This document shows positions 1 through 13,400 of a stretch of 64,000 nt of DNA, piece by piece. Each line of letters starts with the position of its first letter. Positions within the stretch are counted from its first letter, which is position 1. The position numbers and the translations under genes are program-made. Where the stretch lies: contig NC_091145.1 of the NCBI RefSeq assembly GCF_041381155.1, forward strand, positions 37,463,882 through 37,527,881. The letters are read 5' to 3'. Origin of the DNA: Argopecten irradians (lineage: Eukaryota > Mollusca > Bivalvia > Pectinida > Pectinidae). The notes under the pieces were generated by a model. The model had not been told where the DNA came from. It saw only the letters and a program-made list of their open reading frames with translations, and made no database searches.

Positions 1-960
1 CACTATATAGACACTCCATCGATAAAGCTACATATATACTGTACATGAACCTGGTTGCCTATGATTGACGCAATCCAATCCAGAGAAATAATCTCAAATT
101 TAACTAGTGTTTGCTTTTACTAGTAATGCATAGGGAGGATGTTAATGTATTTACCGATATGTAGTGAGGTTGTAGGCAGGTAGATACATAGAAGTAGAAT
201 TGCAATAAAGTAGTATGAAGGTTGTATGCAGGTACAGTGAAATTGTATGCAGGTACAGTATGGTTGCATGCAAGGAAGTTAAATTTTATGTGCCCTGTGT
301 ATAAAGTACATAAAGCAGCAAATGCAGTATAGTAAAGGTCAAGAAAACTAGTGATTTTATGATGTTGATAAATGGAATTGTTTAGGTACATGTATATATA
401 CTGGTATGGTGACATTGTACACAGACATCACAAATTTTATTGTAAGTACACCATGGCTGTGTATAAAGGAAGATCCCTTCAGCGTTTTCTAAGAAATGGT
501 GACAGCAAAGTTGAAATGCCACAAACAAAGATAGCAACTTGTCAGCCATGCTGCTTTCGGATTGGTCGCAAAATGCAATTATTATGATTCGGCACTAGTT
601 CCATATAAATCAATAAATGATTACATACACAATACGAAAACAAAGACTCTTAATTATCCCCATTTATTTTTCGCTTAAATGTAAATTTATCTCATCATTA
701 TTTAATTTAATAAATTACCTGGTATACATGAACATGCACATTCAACTATACATGTAGACACTTTGAAACTTGGAAAGCTATACCACTTCAGTAGAAATAA
801 ACAGAAATAATGCTTCAAATAGATACTTTTACAATCATCTCAAAACAGCATTTTTAAAATACTTTGAGAAATTTGAATTACATTATTGATTTTCAAAATT
901 TAAAAGAAAAGAATCAAATTAAATACTCTCTAACAAGTAGATTTGTTTGAGATATCAAAA
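1..960. other. 3' flank of COPG, no gene seen
   Basis: AT-rich sequence with no convincing coding exon on either strand. A short repeated motif around GTATGCAGGTACAGT lies at about 215-265. Confidence 0.5.
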
Positions 961-966
961 TTTATT
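961..966 (-). terminator. Candidate polyadenylation signal of COPG
   Basis: AATAAA on the minus strand, about 275 nt past the stop codon, in AT-rich 3' flank. A second AATAAA lies near 664-669. Choice between them needs transcript ends; both may be chance in such AT-rich DNA. Confidence 0.3.
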
Positions 967-1240
967 TAAAGTGTGAAAAGTAATTTTTTCACTTCACCTT
1001 ATACAGATATTGTATCTTTGTTATATTTTGTTAATATATCTTTACTTCATTTTAAAATCTGTCCTCAAAGCAGTATGTCCAAAGGAATATTTTTAGTCCA
1101 TCAAAACATGACAGACTATATCTGATAACAACCAATAAAAATGTTATAGTCATTGTCTTTATAACTGATGGAAAATGGCCACATATTTAGATCCAGAAAC
1201 ATAATGGCTGTGGCCCAAAAACCCGAGAGCCATAGTCCCG

Positions 1241-1473
1241 TTAACCAATAGCTGTAGCCATGACTTCGGACACATCTGGGTCTGTTGACCGCACGGTCAG
1301 CTGCATGGTGACGCCAGCATCTGACAGCGCGAGTTTGGCCCTCACTAGGGCGTCGTGTCCTCCTCTGTACACCCCAGCTAGGTATAATGTGTGAGATGAC
1401 TTTCCTTCAGGTACTTTGTCTGATCGCTCACAGGGCTGCATACCCATAAACTTGATGATGTTCTGGACAGCCT
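1241..1473 (-). CDS. COPG: COPG coding exon 23 (last)
   Basis: Residues 797-873 and the TAA stop at 1241-1243. It holds [40 protein letters not shown] and a C-terminus ending ATAIG: the platform subdomain of the appendage, full length for the family. Confidence 0.96.
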
Positions 1474-4400
1474 CTGTAATAACAATACAAAGTCAAATGA
1501 AATGTGTATCATACCTCCACCGAACATCAAACCACTTCCGTGTTTTTTTACTTGTTCTACATTAATACCCTTTTTAAGCAAAGAAAATGCAAGGATCCCA
1601 TATTTTTGCTGCATTTCCTTTAAAACTTATCTGAAAAGGACCCCATTAAGGGAGCAACCAGCACAAACACTGTAATTGATACTTGAGGTATGAACATGAT
1701 TAATGTTTAGTCCAAGTTTACCTTGTTGATATTGCCAACCTTTCTGTGAAGGTGACCGTTTTCTTACCTTCGAGGGTCTTCATGGTAGACAGGGCATAGG
1801 TGTCCTCGAGCTCATTCTCTGGTCCTACCTCCTCCCAAGATGCACCAAAGTTGGGCTTCATCACTCGCTGGACATGGTCAGCCACCGAAACTTCAACATC
1901 CTCGAGCTGTTCAAGGACAAAAAGTTATAAATCACATGGTCAGCCACCAAAACTTCAACATCCTCGAGCTGTACAAGGACAAAAAGTTATAAATCACATG
2001 GTCAGCCACCGAAACTTCAACATCCTCGAGCTGTACAAGGACAAAAAGTTATAACCACATGGTCAGCCACAGAAACTTCAACATCCTCGAGCTGTACAAG
2101 GACAAAAAGTTATAAACCATATGCTTAACTATTACAAGTTCCAAACAAAAGAAAAACACTCTGAAAAGTTTTGTATAATAATGAATATACTGAAATAATA
2201 CAAGTTTATAATTTTGAAACACCGAAAATGAATAGTTCTTAACAATACTTTGAGATAGTTTATAATGTTACCAGTACAATATAATGGTATCAGGTTGACA
2301 CAAGCCACTTACCACATATTCGTCCTCATATCCTTCATCATCAGGTTCTCCCGTATTAGGATCACAGTCTTTTACTATAAACTTTAGGGTACAGCTAAAT
2401 GTTCCTGTTACTGAAATAGGCAATACAAAATAATCATTATATGATGAGTAAACACTTCGTGGCCTAGTTTAATGTCAGAGTTGACGAAAAAGGCAATAGG
2501 AAATAACCATAACATGATGAGGGATTCCAAGGTACAGCTAAATGCTTATACAGACTAATGCAAAGAAAAAGCCAACTATTCATGTTACTTTTCATTATAT
2601 TAACTATATATGTTACTTTTTTATTATAATTAACTATTCATGTTACTTTTTTATCATAGTTAACTATTCATGTTACTTTTTAGAAATAGCCAACTATTCA
2701 TGTTACTTTTCATTATATTAACTATATATGTTACTTTTTTATTATAATTAACTATTCATGTTACTTTTTTATCATAGTTAACTATTCATGTTACTTTTTA
2801 TTATAATTGACTATAAAGAAAGAAATGATATGCTTGAAATGACATCAATTTATTACCTGACTTCCATAATTCGACAGTAGTAACTGTTAATATCGTGTAA
2901 ACTGTTTTAAAATAATAGATAAAACCATTGCTATAGTTACCTAGAGTTGGATCGTCTGGTAGGTGGACCAGAGTATACGTCGTGCCAGGTTTATTATAGG
3001 GTAAGCTAACACAAGGTACAAACTTCAACACCTCAAACCCGTCCGCTGGCTCCATTTGTACCGTGACGTTCTCTAGAATCTGGTCATTCAGAGTGTTGCT
3101 ACAGTCAAACTGAAATGGAAGAAGAGATGTTGCTTATAAAACTCTTGAAATTTATTTTACCAATAACTTTTGTCTAAACCAGATGTCACCAGGACCAACA
3201 CTTTAGCCAGTATAGATAGGTACTACAATATACAGTTTTTAAATAATATACTGTATACATGGTAAATTTATAAGTGTGGATATGAATTGGAGCAATTCCG
3301 CGGTTCAATACAAGAAATACCCAGTAATCCTTTAACAATATTTAGCACTATTAACACGAATAAGCACTTTAGAAGACTTAAATAAAAACTACAGCTAAAA
3401 TAAGTATATTTACAGTAATAAAAAGGAATATGCCGTATAATTAAGTTGGGATTTGGATTAGACAAGGACTGGTTTGACAAGTAAACTGTATTACAAATAT
3501 GTATAATCATTAGGCCATACAAAGTTTTTTTGGTGTTTCCAGTAACCTGACTGATCCTATAAAATCAGTGCCTACTCAAAAACAAATAACAACCTAAATT
3601 TTGTTTGGTTTTGCACGAAATCAGGAATTTTGGTACAAATTCTTTAAATTTAAGACACCAATAATCTCCTGGGAATCAACTCCATGGTTTATATAAGATT
3701 GAATAAAGTCTATTTCAGTTTTTCACTGCAAGAAACTGGAATGAAGAAGAAAATATTTAAATAATAATAAAAAACAATCCCTACCTACTGACCCTTCATT
3801 TTTAAAGGATGTTACCAGAAACAAGAATAGTTTTTTATTTGGCCTTAGGTATAAGCAAATGTTTGCAGTTTTGAGCACAATCTTTTATTGTCTTTAATAT
3901 TTAATATACTTTCGTCCTCACCTGAAACACCATGTAGTGACTAAAAGTGTGTTTGACACACTGTACGACGTATTCTGTCTCTGACTCTGTGAGCTGTACA
4001 GGAAGTGACGAGGACTTGAACAGGTTACCCAGGTTGGCAAACTCGGGGATAGCTGCCAACTGTTCTGCGTAGATATCCTGTCGAGAGGCAGCCACCTTCT
4101 CCGCCTTCGGTGCTCCAGATTCTCCTGGTTCCCTAACTGTATATATAAAATGTTCATGAAAAAGACTTATTACATTTCTCCTCAGAAATATCCTTTGTAA
4201 ATGTAAGAAATATAGAAATTTGTGTATTAAAATGAGAGACAACCCGTTTATCAAAAATCTTGGTTGTGAAGTAAAAGTCACAAAATTATCTGAATAATGT
4301 GTACATGATAAGGTTATTAACACTGTTATTTATCATTTTTTTATCTGAAATGTCTGTGCTTACCTGGTTTAGTGTCTGTGAGTGGTGCAGTCTCCAGGGG

Positions 4401-7400
4401 TACTGATTTAACATCAAACGGAGTCTCAGACGGCTCCATTGTGTAGTGGTGCAGAGCTCGCTCTAGTCCTACCACTGACACCTGTAAACCTGTAATACAC
4501 ACTTTCGTATTAATACCTAGATATCACATAAGTTTAGATAAAAAGTCTTCATTTTTACAAATTCATCATCAGCAAATGTAATTTGTACTTGTATTTTGCT
4601 ATTTGAAATTAATTCGTTAGTATGTACTCTGACTTCAATTTAGAGGATAAGAAAGAATCAAAAGATCCCAGAGGGATCTTGGTGCCCACTAAAGAATGAT
4701 CTATGCCTGACAATGGAACTTTTCAAACTTTTTCAAACATACTACATCTGTTTTTAAGACAGATCGCTTCATTACTTTCTAAGAAACAGCGGTGAAATCC
4801 AAGATGGCTGCCAGTTGGCCGATCAGTCCCAAAGGTCTATGCACAACTAGGGCCCAAGGGGAACCTACACATGAAATTTGAGAGATATCCCTACTTCAAT
4901 TTCTGACAAATAGCGATAACTATCAAAATCCAAGATGGCGGTCGGTCGGCAATCTTGTTGACCAATCAGTAACCAAATGCAATATGCAAAACTAGGGCCC
5001 TAGGGGAACCTACATATGAAATTTGAGACAGATCCCTTAAGTACTTTCTGAGAAATAGCAATAACAAACTCTCACTATCAAAATCAAAGATGGCTGCCAG
5101 GTGACCATCTTGTTGACCAATAAGTCCCAAAATGCAAAATGCACAACTAGGGCCCCCGGGGAACATACATGTGAAATTTGAGAATGATCCCTTCAGTTGT
5201 TTCTGAGAAATAACGATAACAATCTTTAACTATCAAAATCCAAGATGGCCACTAGTCAGCCATTTTGTTGACCGATTGGTCCCAAAATGAAATATGCACA
5301 ACTAGGGTCCTAGGGGAACCTACATATGAAATTTGAGAGAAATCCCTTCAGTACTTTCTGCGAAATAGCGGTAACAAACTTTAACTATCAAGATCCAAGA
5401 TGGCCGCCTGTCGGCCATTTTGTTGACCTATCGCTCACAAAATGCAATATGCACAACTAAGGCCCTAGGGGGAACCTACATATGAAATTTCAAAAAGATC
5501 CCTTGATGATGGTGGGCTAATAAAAACAGGCATCTCAAGATATTCAAACAAAGAGTATAGTATCAAGTATACATACCATTGAGGATATAGGTAGATTTGA
5601 GTGATTTCTGTTGTTGTTTGAGGGTTTGTACATAGAATGTGGCTCTGTCTCTTACTTCATCATCCGTGTCCAACAAACACCTGTACAATACAATTAACAT
5701 GTATCAAGATAAATCAAGTGTTAAAATAATATGATTTTGCTTTCGAATATTTAAAGTATCAGGAAAATGTTGGAATATTGAATATCATTTTTTCCCAGTG
5801 AAAATAAACATTTCAAAGTGCCTTAAATGTCTACGTGGGATGTTCTGATAATATCAGAGAACATCTATTAATAGAAGCGTTTTAAATAAAAAATCTTTCT
5901 GTGCCATTCAAGGTCACATGAATCAAAAAGGCCAAAATGTTTAGATGACTTATCAATCACTGCCTATATACATGATATACAGTGGTATGACATTACCTCT
6001 CGAGAAGTACAATACAGCTAGGCAGGAGTTCCTCACAGTGGGCACCAAACTTAGCCAGGGCCGTCACAGTGGCTGTAAACAACACACATGGTCAGAATAG
6101 AATTCTAATTAAAACTTCCATAATCGAATAATGCAACAGGGTCCTACTTTGTAAATTTTTATTTAAATACTTAAGATACAAACAATTTTTGACAATTTTG
6201 CAGGACCTTCTGATATCAATTTAGTTACTCTAGTTTTTTTTTAAATTTATAAAGTTATGTATTATGAGAACTGTCTTAAATACAGTTATCAAAACTATCA
6301 AAAAAGGAACAATACTATCAAAAACGGAACAATGGAATGATACATTCTTGGAAAATTAATGAAATCTTCATCCTCTGAATCAAGATAGTAACAAATGTAA
6401 TAGTCCAAGACTTACCTGCACGGACAGCAGCATTTTCCAGGATGACCCTGTTGTAGATGAAGCGGATGTACTTCGAGGGGGTGGGGGTACGTGGCCCCTC
6501 TCTCCCCAGCAGATGTAGGATCTTTGTAGCCAGAACGGTGTGCTCACAGTCCTCAATAAACTCACAAAGATGAGCAAGACCTGACAACAAAAATACATGT
6601 GTCGTAGGTTGTTGTTAGAAGCTTAGATACATACAACATTGTGATCTAAAGCTGTACTACAGAGTAACTTGTCTACACTGAATGTCACTGTTGCAGTATA
6701 TTTGGCTTGTACTGCCAGGTTTCTAGATTATACAGGTTTTCATTACTATAAGTTAAAAAGGAAAATTTCATGTAATTACATTGGAGTAACAAGAGCTGTT
6801 GGAGAACACCAAAGCTTGCCTATTCAGAAGAAGTTGATGTTCAAGTATTTACTATTTAAACATGGAAATATGACAAATTAACAGACTCAAAAAAAAACCC
6901 TAAAGGGCCCCAAATTGGTTGTATTATCACGTTCAGCATCCATACACATTAAGAAAATAAAATCACAAACTTTTATGATGACTTAAGCTTAAACAATAGC
7001 CAAAATAGAAACTTGCTCAAAAACTTTAACATGGAAATATGACAAATTAACAGACTAAAAAAAACACCCTAAAGGGCCCCAAATTGGTTGTATTATCACG
7101 TTCAGCATCCATACACATTAGGAAAATAAAATCATAAACATTTATGATGACTTAAGCTTAAACAATTGACGAAACAGAAACTTGCTCAAAAACTTTAACG
7201 TGAATGGTGGGGTGACAACATTAGCTCCCCCTACTCTTCGAATAGGCGAGCTAAAAAGGAATCTGGATAAGACACCGGCAAGTTTGACACATTACACTGT
7301 ATCAATTTTCAGTTCATTACTAAAACAAACAGTCAGCGCTCTAACAGGAAAAAATTATAACGTGACTTCTGTAATGTATTCTCTATGGATAATTTTAAGT

Positions 7401-10400
7401 TGTAATAAGGAATTTTCTTAAAGATGCTCCACCGTCGACAGAGCATAAATGATATTCTTCATTTGAACAATAATTGGTGTTTAATCGTGTATATATATGC
7501 CTAATTAAAACAAAAAATAATATAAGATAATTTATTTCGCCTTTGGTGCATGCGCAATCATTACTTCATTCCATATAGGATATAGTGTCACGGAATTTTT
7601 TCGGGATGCAATTAATTATTTTTCATATTTTGAACTTGAATTAAAATTAAAAGCTCAAACTTTTTAACGGTAGTAAGGGCGTAAAGTAAGTAACTTTTGT
7701 AACTGAAGAAAAATACTTAATCATCTGCTCCTGTTTTTGATTGTGAAAAAATACCATTTGTCAGCGGTGGAGCATCTTTAAAGGAATATGCGTGAAACTG
7801 GGGCCAGCTTCAAATGGTTTGTGTCCTTGTAATCTTTTTCACATGAACATAATCATTAATTATATCTTGTTTATACCCAATCAAGAACAAACAATAAAAC
7901 ACCACTCACCTGCTTCCTTAGCCTCTGGGTTGTCCTCAATGATGGTAATGATGCTTTCTACAATGGCTTTCTTGTACTCAAAACCGCCCTGATAACATAT
8001 CAGTAAAGAAGTCATAAACCTGTCTAATCTATGAGGGAGTAACTTTTTGTTTGGTCAGATTAGACATGGTGTTGTGAAAGTAGGGTATTGTTATTCAAGG
8101 GAAGCGTCAGATTTGACAGAATGTCGGAAAAGTAAAATGTTAAATTAGACAGGTTTCACTGTAATTAAAACCACTGGAAACAGTGGTTAATTAAACTGAT
8201 AAGGTTACCCCAATTCTTTGTTTGTATATTGAAATTGGAATAAAATCCAAAGGATGAAAAAAAATGATAGTCAAATGGAAATTATACCTCATCCCTCAGC
8301 ACAGATGACAGGAAATTCATCAAAACTGGATGCTTTCGGGGGAACTTCTGGCATAAGGACCTATTAATAAAATAATCATGTAAATATATTGAAAACTTAA
8401 TGAAATCCATACACATTATATGTCAGTAGTATATTTTATTAAAAACCGAAGAATCATATAAATTACAACACATGACAGACTGACAACAATACTAAAACAG
8501 TAGTTTTAATATGTTTTAAGAACAACTCTTAAGTAAATAATTGGAACTTTGCCGGAATCACACAATCTTTATTTCCACTAATTAAATTGTAGAGAAGTCT
8601 AGACTTACTGTATGGCTTGAATGACAACAATTTTAAATTCGTCGGAGATTTCACTCATGAAGCTGGAGATCTGCTTCATCAGTCTATCAATGCTGCTTTC
8701 ACTTCCAGTCTGCAGAGAGAGGAACAGAATTGTGATGGTAAGTGTAGCTATACTACTGATGGAGTCTGAGATATCATAGTTAGATATTTTACCATTAGAA
8801 GTGTTGTGATGGCCAGTGTAGCTATACTACGGTTGGAGTCTGAGATATGATAGTTAGATATTTACCATTAGCCCTTTGAGTGCCACAATACTTACCATCA
8901 TACCATATGGATAATCTACATTAAATTTGACTCTTTTGACTACTTTGAAAACTTTTGTTCTATTGATTATAACTTTGCCATTTGTTGATGGATTTTGATG
9001 AAATTTTGAATGGTATCATCTGATCTTTACTCTTCAGAAATTTCATAATTACCATGATATTACTCTTACTTAACATATACTTGTTGGAAAAGATAATTTC
9101 AGTTCCCACGAATAACAGTTTAGCGAAAGTGAAAAGAAGCGTGTATTCACGCAATAAAACATCTTCAAAAAAATCCATGCTCGTCTAAAAAAAAGCAGTC
9201 CCGCACAAGAATACTAATATAAAACCACAGGAAAATTTGTTCAAATTTTCAAAATTACCCTAAATATCACACCCCCAAATGCAAAAATTAATGCTTCAAA
9301 ATTATCTTTTCAAAGATAGAGAAACACTCAAAAATGATGGGGGTGGGCCCATTTAATATTTATGGCAAAGTTTGACAAAAATGTTTTATTATTAAAGCCA
9401 ATAGTCCACCCTCTATCAGAAGGTTCAGTCTCGAGCCATCAACATTAATTTTTGGGCCAATCAGAGGCGAGACTATTTAATGTTAAACTAGCGTATAGAT
9501 TTCCCATCGGCCGACAACATGCTAGGCATTAAAGTGTATCTAAAATTCTGTTCATACAAATATGACTTTACTTATACTTGTTGGAAAGATAATTCAGTCA
9601 CGAATACAGTTACGAAGTGAAAAAAGCGTGTTCACCAATAAAACTTCTTCCAAAATCCATGCTCGGTCTAAAATAAAGCAGTCCCGCACAGAATACTAAG
9701 TGAAAACACAGGAAATTGTCAAATTTTCAAAATTACCCTAAATATCCCCCAAATGCAAAAATTAATGCTCAAATATTATTTTCAAAGAGTAGAAAACATG
9801 CATTTAATATTTATGGCTTAGTTGACAAAAATGGTTTATTTTAAGCCAATAGTCCACCCTCTAACATGAAGTTCAGTCTCGAGCCATCAACATTAATTTT
9901 TGGCCAATCAGAGGCGAGATTCTATTTATAGGTGTCTTAACCTATAGGTAAGACTAGCGTATAGATTTCCCATAGGCAGCATTAATTAAGTGTATCTAAA
10001 ATTCTGTTCATACAAATAATGACTTACTTATACTTGTTGGAAAGATAATTCAGTCACGAATACAGTTACGAAGTGAAAAAAGCGTGTTCACCATAAAACT
10101 TCTTCCAAAATCCATGCTCGTCTAAAATAAAGCAGTCCCGCACAGAATACTAAGTGAAAACACAGGAAATTGTCAAATTTTCAAAATTACCCCTAAATAT
10201 CCCCCAAATGCAAAAATTAATGCTCAAATATTATTTTCAAAGAGTAGAAAACATGCATTTAATATTTATGGCATTAGTTGACAAAAAATGTTTTATTTTT
10301 AAGCCAATAGTCCACCCTCTAACATGAAGTTCAGTCTCGAGCCATCAACATTAATTTTTGGCCAATCAGAGGCGAGATTCTATTTATAGTGTGAAGTGTT

Positions 10401-13400
10401 GTGAATGGCCAGTGTAGCTATACTACGATTGGAGTCTGTGATATGATAGTTAGATATTTTACCTTTTAGAAGTGTTGTAATGGCCAGTGTAGCTATACTA
10501 CGGTTGGAGTCTGTGATATGATTAGTTAGACATTTTACCTTTAGAAGTGTTGTAATGGCCAGTGTGTTGTAGCTATATACCTTTACGTGTGGAGTCTGTG
10601 ATATGATAGTTAGACATTTTACCTTTAGAAGTGTTGTAATGGCCAGTGTAGCTATACTACGTTTGGAGTCTGAGATATGATAGTTAGATATTTTACCTTT
10701 AGAAGTGTTGTAATACCAGTGTAGCTATAAGTACGGTTGGAGTCTGTATATGGCCAGTTAGACATTTTACCTTTAGAAGTGTTGTGATGGCCAGTGTGTC
10801 TGTGATATGATAGTTAGATATTTTACCTTTAGAAGTGTTGTAATGGCCAGTGTAGCTATACTACATGGTTGGAGTCTGTGATATGATAGTTAGATATTTT
10901 TATCTTTAGAAGTGTTGTGATGGCCAGTGTAGCTATACTACAAGTTGGAGTCTGTGATATGATAGTTAGACATTTTACCTTTAGAAGTGTTGTAATGGCC
11001 AGTGTAGCTATACTACGGTTGGAGTCTGTGATATGATAGTTTAGATATTTTACCTTTAGAAGTGTTGTGTTGGCCAGTGTAGCTATACTACGGTTGGAGT
11101 CTGAGATATGATAGTTAGATATTTTACCTTTAGAAGTGTTGTGATGGCCAGTGTAGCTATACTACAGTTGGAGTCTGTGATATGATAGTTAGATATTTTA
11201 CCTTTAGAAGTGTTGTGATGGCCAGTGTAGCTATACTACGGTTGGAGTCTGTGATATGATAGTTAGATATTTTACCTTTAGAAGTGTTGTGATGGCCAAT
11301 GTAGCTATACTACGGTTGGAGTCTGTGATGTGATAGTTAGATATTTTACCTTTAGAAGTGTTGTAATGGCCAGTGTAGCTATACTACGGTTGGAGTCTGT
11401 GATATGATAGTTAGACATTTTACCTTTAGAAGTGTTGTGATGGCCAGTGTAGCTATACTACGGTTGGAGTCTGTGATATGATAGTTAGATATTTTACCTT
11501 TAGAAGTGTTGTGATGGCCAATGTAGCTATACTACGGTTGGAGTCTGTGATATGATAGTTAGATATTTTACCTTTAGAAGTGTTGTGATGGCCAGTGTAG
11601 CTATACTACGGTTGGAGTCTGTGATATGATAGTTAGACATTTTACCTTTAGAAGTTTGAATGGCATGTAGCTATACTACGTGTTGGAGTCTGTGAATATG
11701 ATAGTTTAGATATCATTTTACCTTTTAGAAGTGTTGTAATGGCCAGTGTAGCTATACTACGGTTGGAGTCTGTGATATGATAGTTAGATATTTTACCTTT
11801 AGAAGTGTTGTAATGGCCAGTGTAGCTATACTACGGTTGGAGTCTGTGATATGATAGTTAGATATTTTACCTTTAGAAGTGTTGTGATGGCCAGTGTAGC
11901 TATACTACGGTTGGAGTCTGTGATATGATAGTTAGATATTTTACCTTTAGAAGTGTTGTGATGGCCAGTGTAGCTATACTACGGTTGGAGTCTGTGATAT
12001 GATAGTTAGATATTTTACCTTTAGAAGTGTTGTAATGGCCAGTGTAGCTATACTACGGTTGGAGTCTGTGATATGATAGTTAGATATTTTACCTTTAGAA
12101 GTGTTGTGATGGCCAGTGTAGCTATACTACGGTTGGAGTCTGTGATATGATAGTTAGATATTTTACCTTTAGAAGTGTTGTGATGGCCAGTGTAGCTATA
12201 CTACGGTTGGAGTCTGTGATATGATAGTTAGATATTTTACCTTTAGAAGTGTTGTGATGGCCAGTGTAGCTATACTACGGTTGGAGTCTGTGATATGATA
12301 GTTAGATATTTTACCTTTAGAAGTGTTGTAATGGCCAGTGTAGCTATACTACGGTTGGAGTCTGTGATATGATAGTTAGATATTTTACCTTTAGAAGTGT
12401 TGTGATGGCCAGTGTAGCTATACTACGGTTGGAGTCTGTGATATGATAGTTAGATATTTTACCTTTAGAAGTGTTGTAATGGCCAGTGTAGCTATACTAC
12501 GGTTGGAGTCTGTGATATGATAGTTAGATATTTTACCTTTAGAAGTGTTGTAATGGCCAGTGTAGCTATACTACGGTTGGAGTCTGTGATATGATAGTTA
12601 GATATTTTACCTTTAGAAGTGTTGTAATGGCCAGTGTAGCTATACTACGGTTGGAGTCTGTGATATGATAGTTAGATATTTTACCTTTAGAAGTGTTGTG
12701 ATGGCCAGTGTAGCTATACTACGGTTGGAGTCTGTGATATGATAGTTAGATATTTTACCTTTAGAAGTGTTGTAATGGCCAGTGTAGCTATACTACGGTT
12801 GGAGTCTGTGATATGATAGTTAGATATTTTACCTTTAGAAGTGTTGTGATGGCCAGTGTAGCTATACTACGGTTGGAGTCTGTGATATGATAGTTAGATA
12901 TTTTACCTTTAGAAGTGTTGTAATGGCCAGTGTAGCTATACTATGGTTGGAGTCTGAGATATGATAGTTAGATATTTTACCTTTAGAAGTGTTGTGATGG
13001 CCAGTTGTAGCTATACTACGAGGTTGGAGTCTGTGATATGATAGTTAGATATTTTACCTTTAGAAGTGTTGTGATGGCCGGTGGTGATAGTGTAGCTATT
13101 TTACTATGGTTGGAGTCGTGAGATATGATAGTTAGATATTTTACCTTTAGAAGTGTTGTGATGGCCAGTGTAGCTATACTACGGTTGGAGTCTGTGATAT
13201 GATAGTTAGATATTTTACCTTTAGAAGTGTTGTGATGGCCAATGTAGCTATACTACGGTTGGAGTCTGTGATATGATAGTTAGATATTTTACCTTTAGAA
13301 GTGTTGTAATGGCCAGTGTAGCTATACTACGGTTGGAGTCTGTGATATGATAGTTAGATATTTTACCTTTAGAAGTGTTGTGATGGCCAGTGTAGCTATA

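Noticed and set aside
1800-2054. Plus-strand frame with a repeated peptide over exon 22
   Set aside because: It is the shadow of COPG exon 22 and its 62-bp repeat on the other strand.
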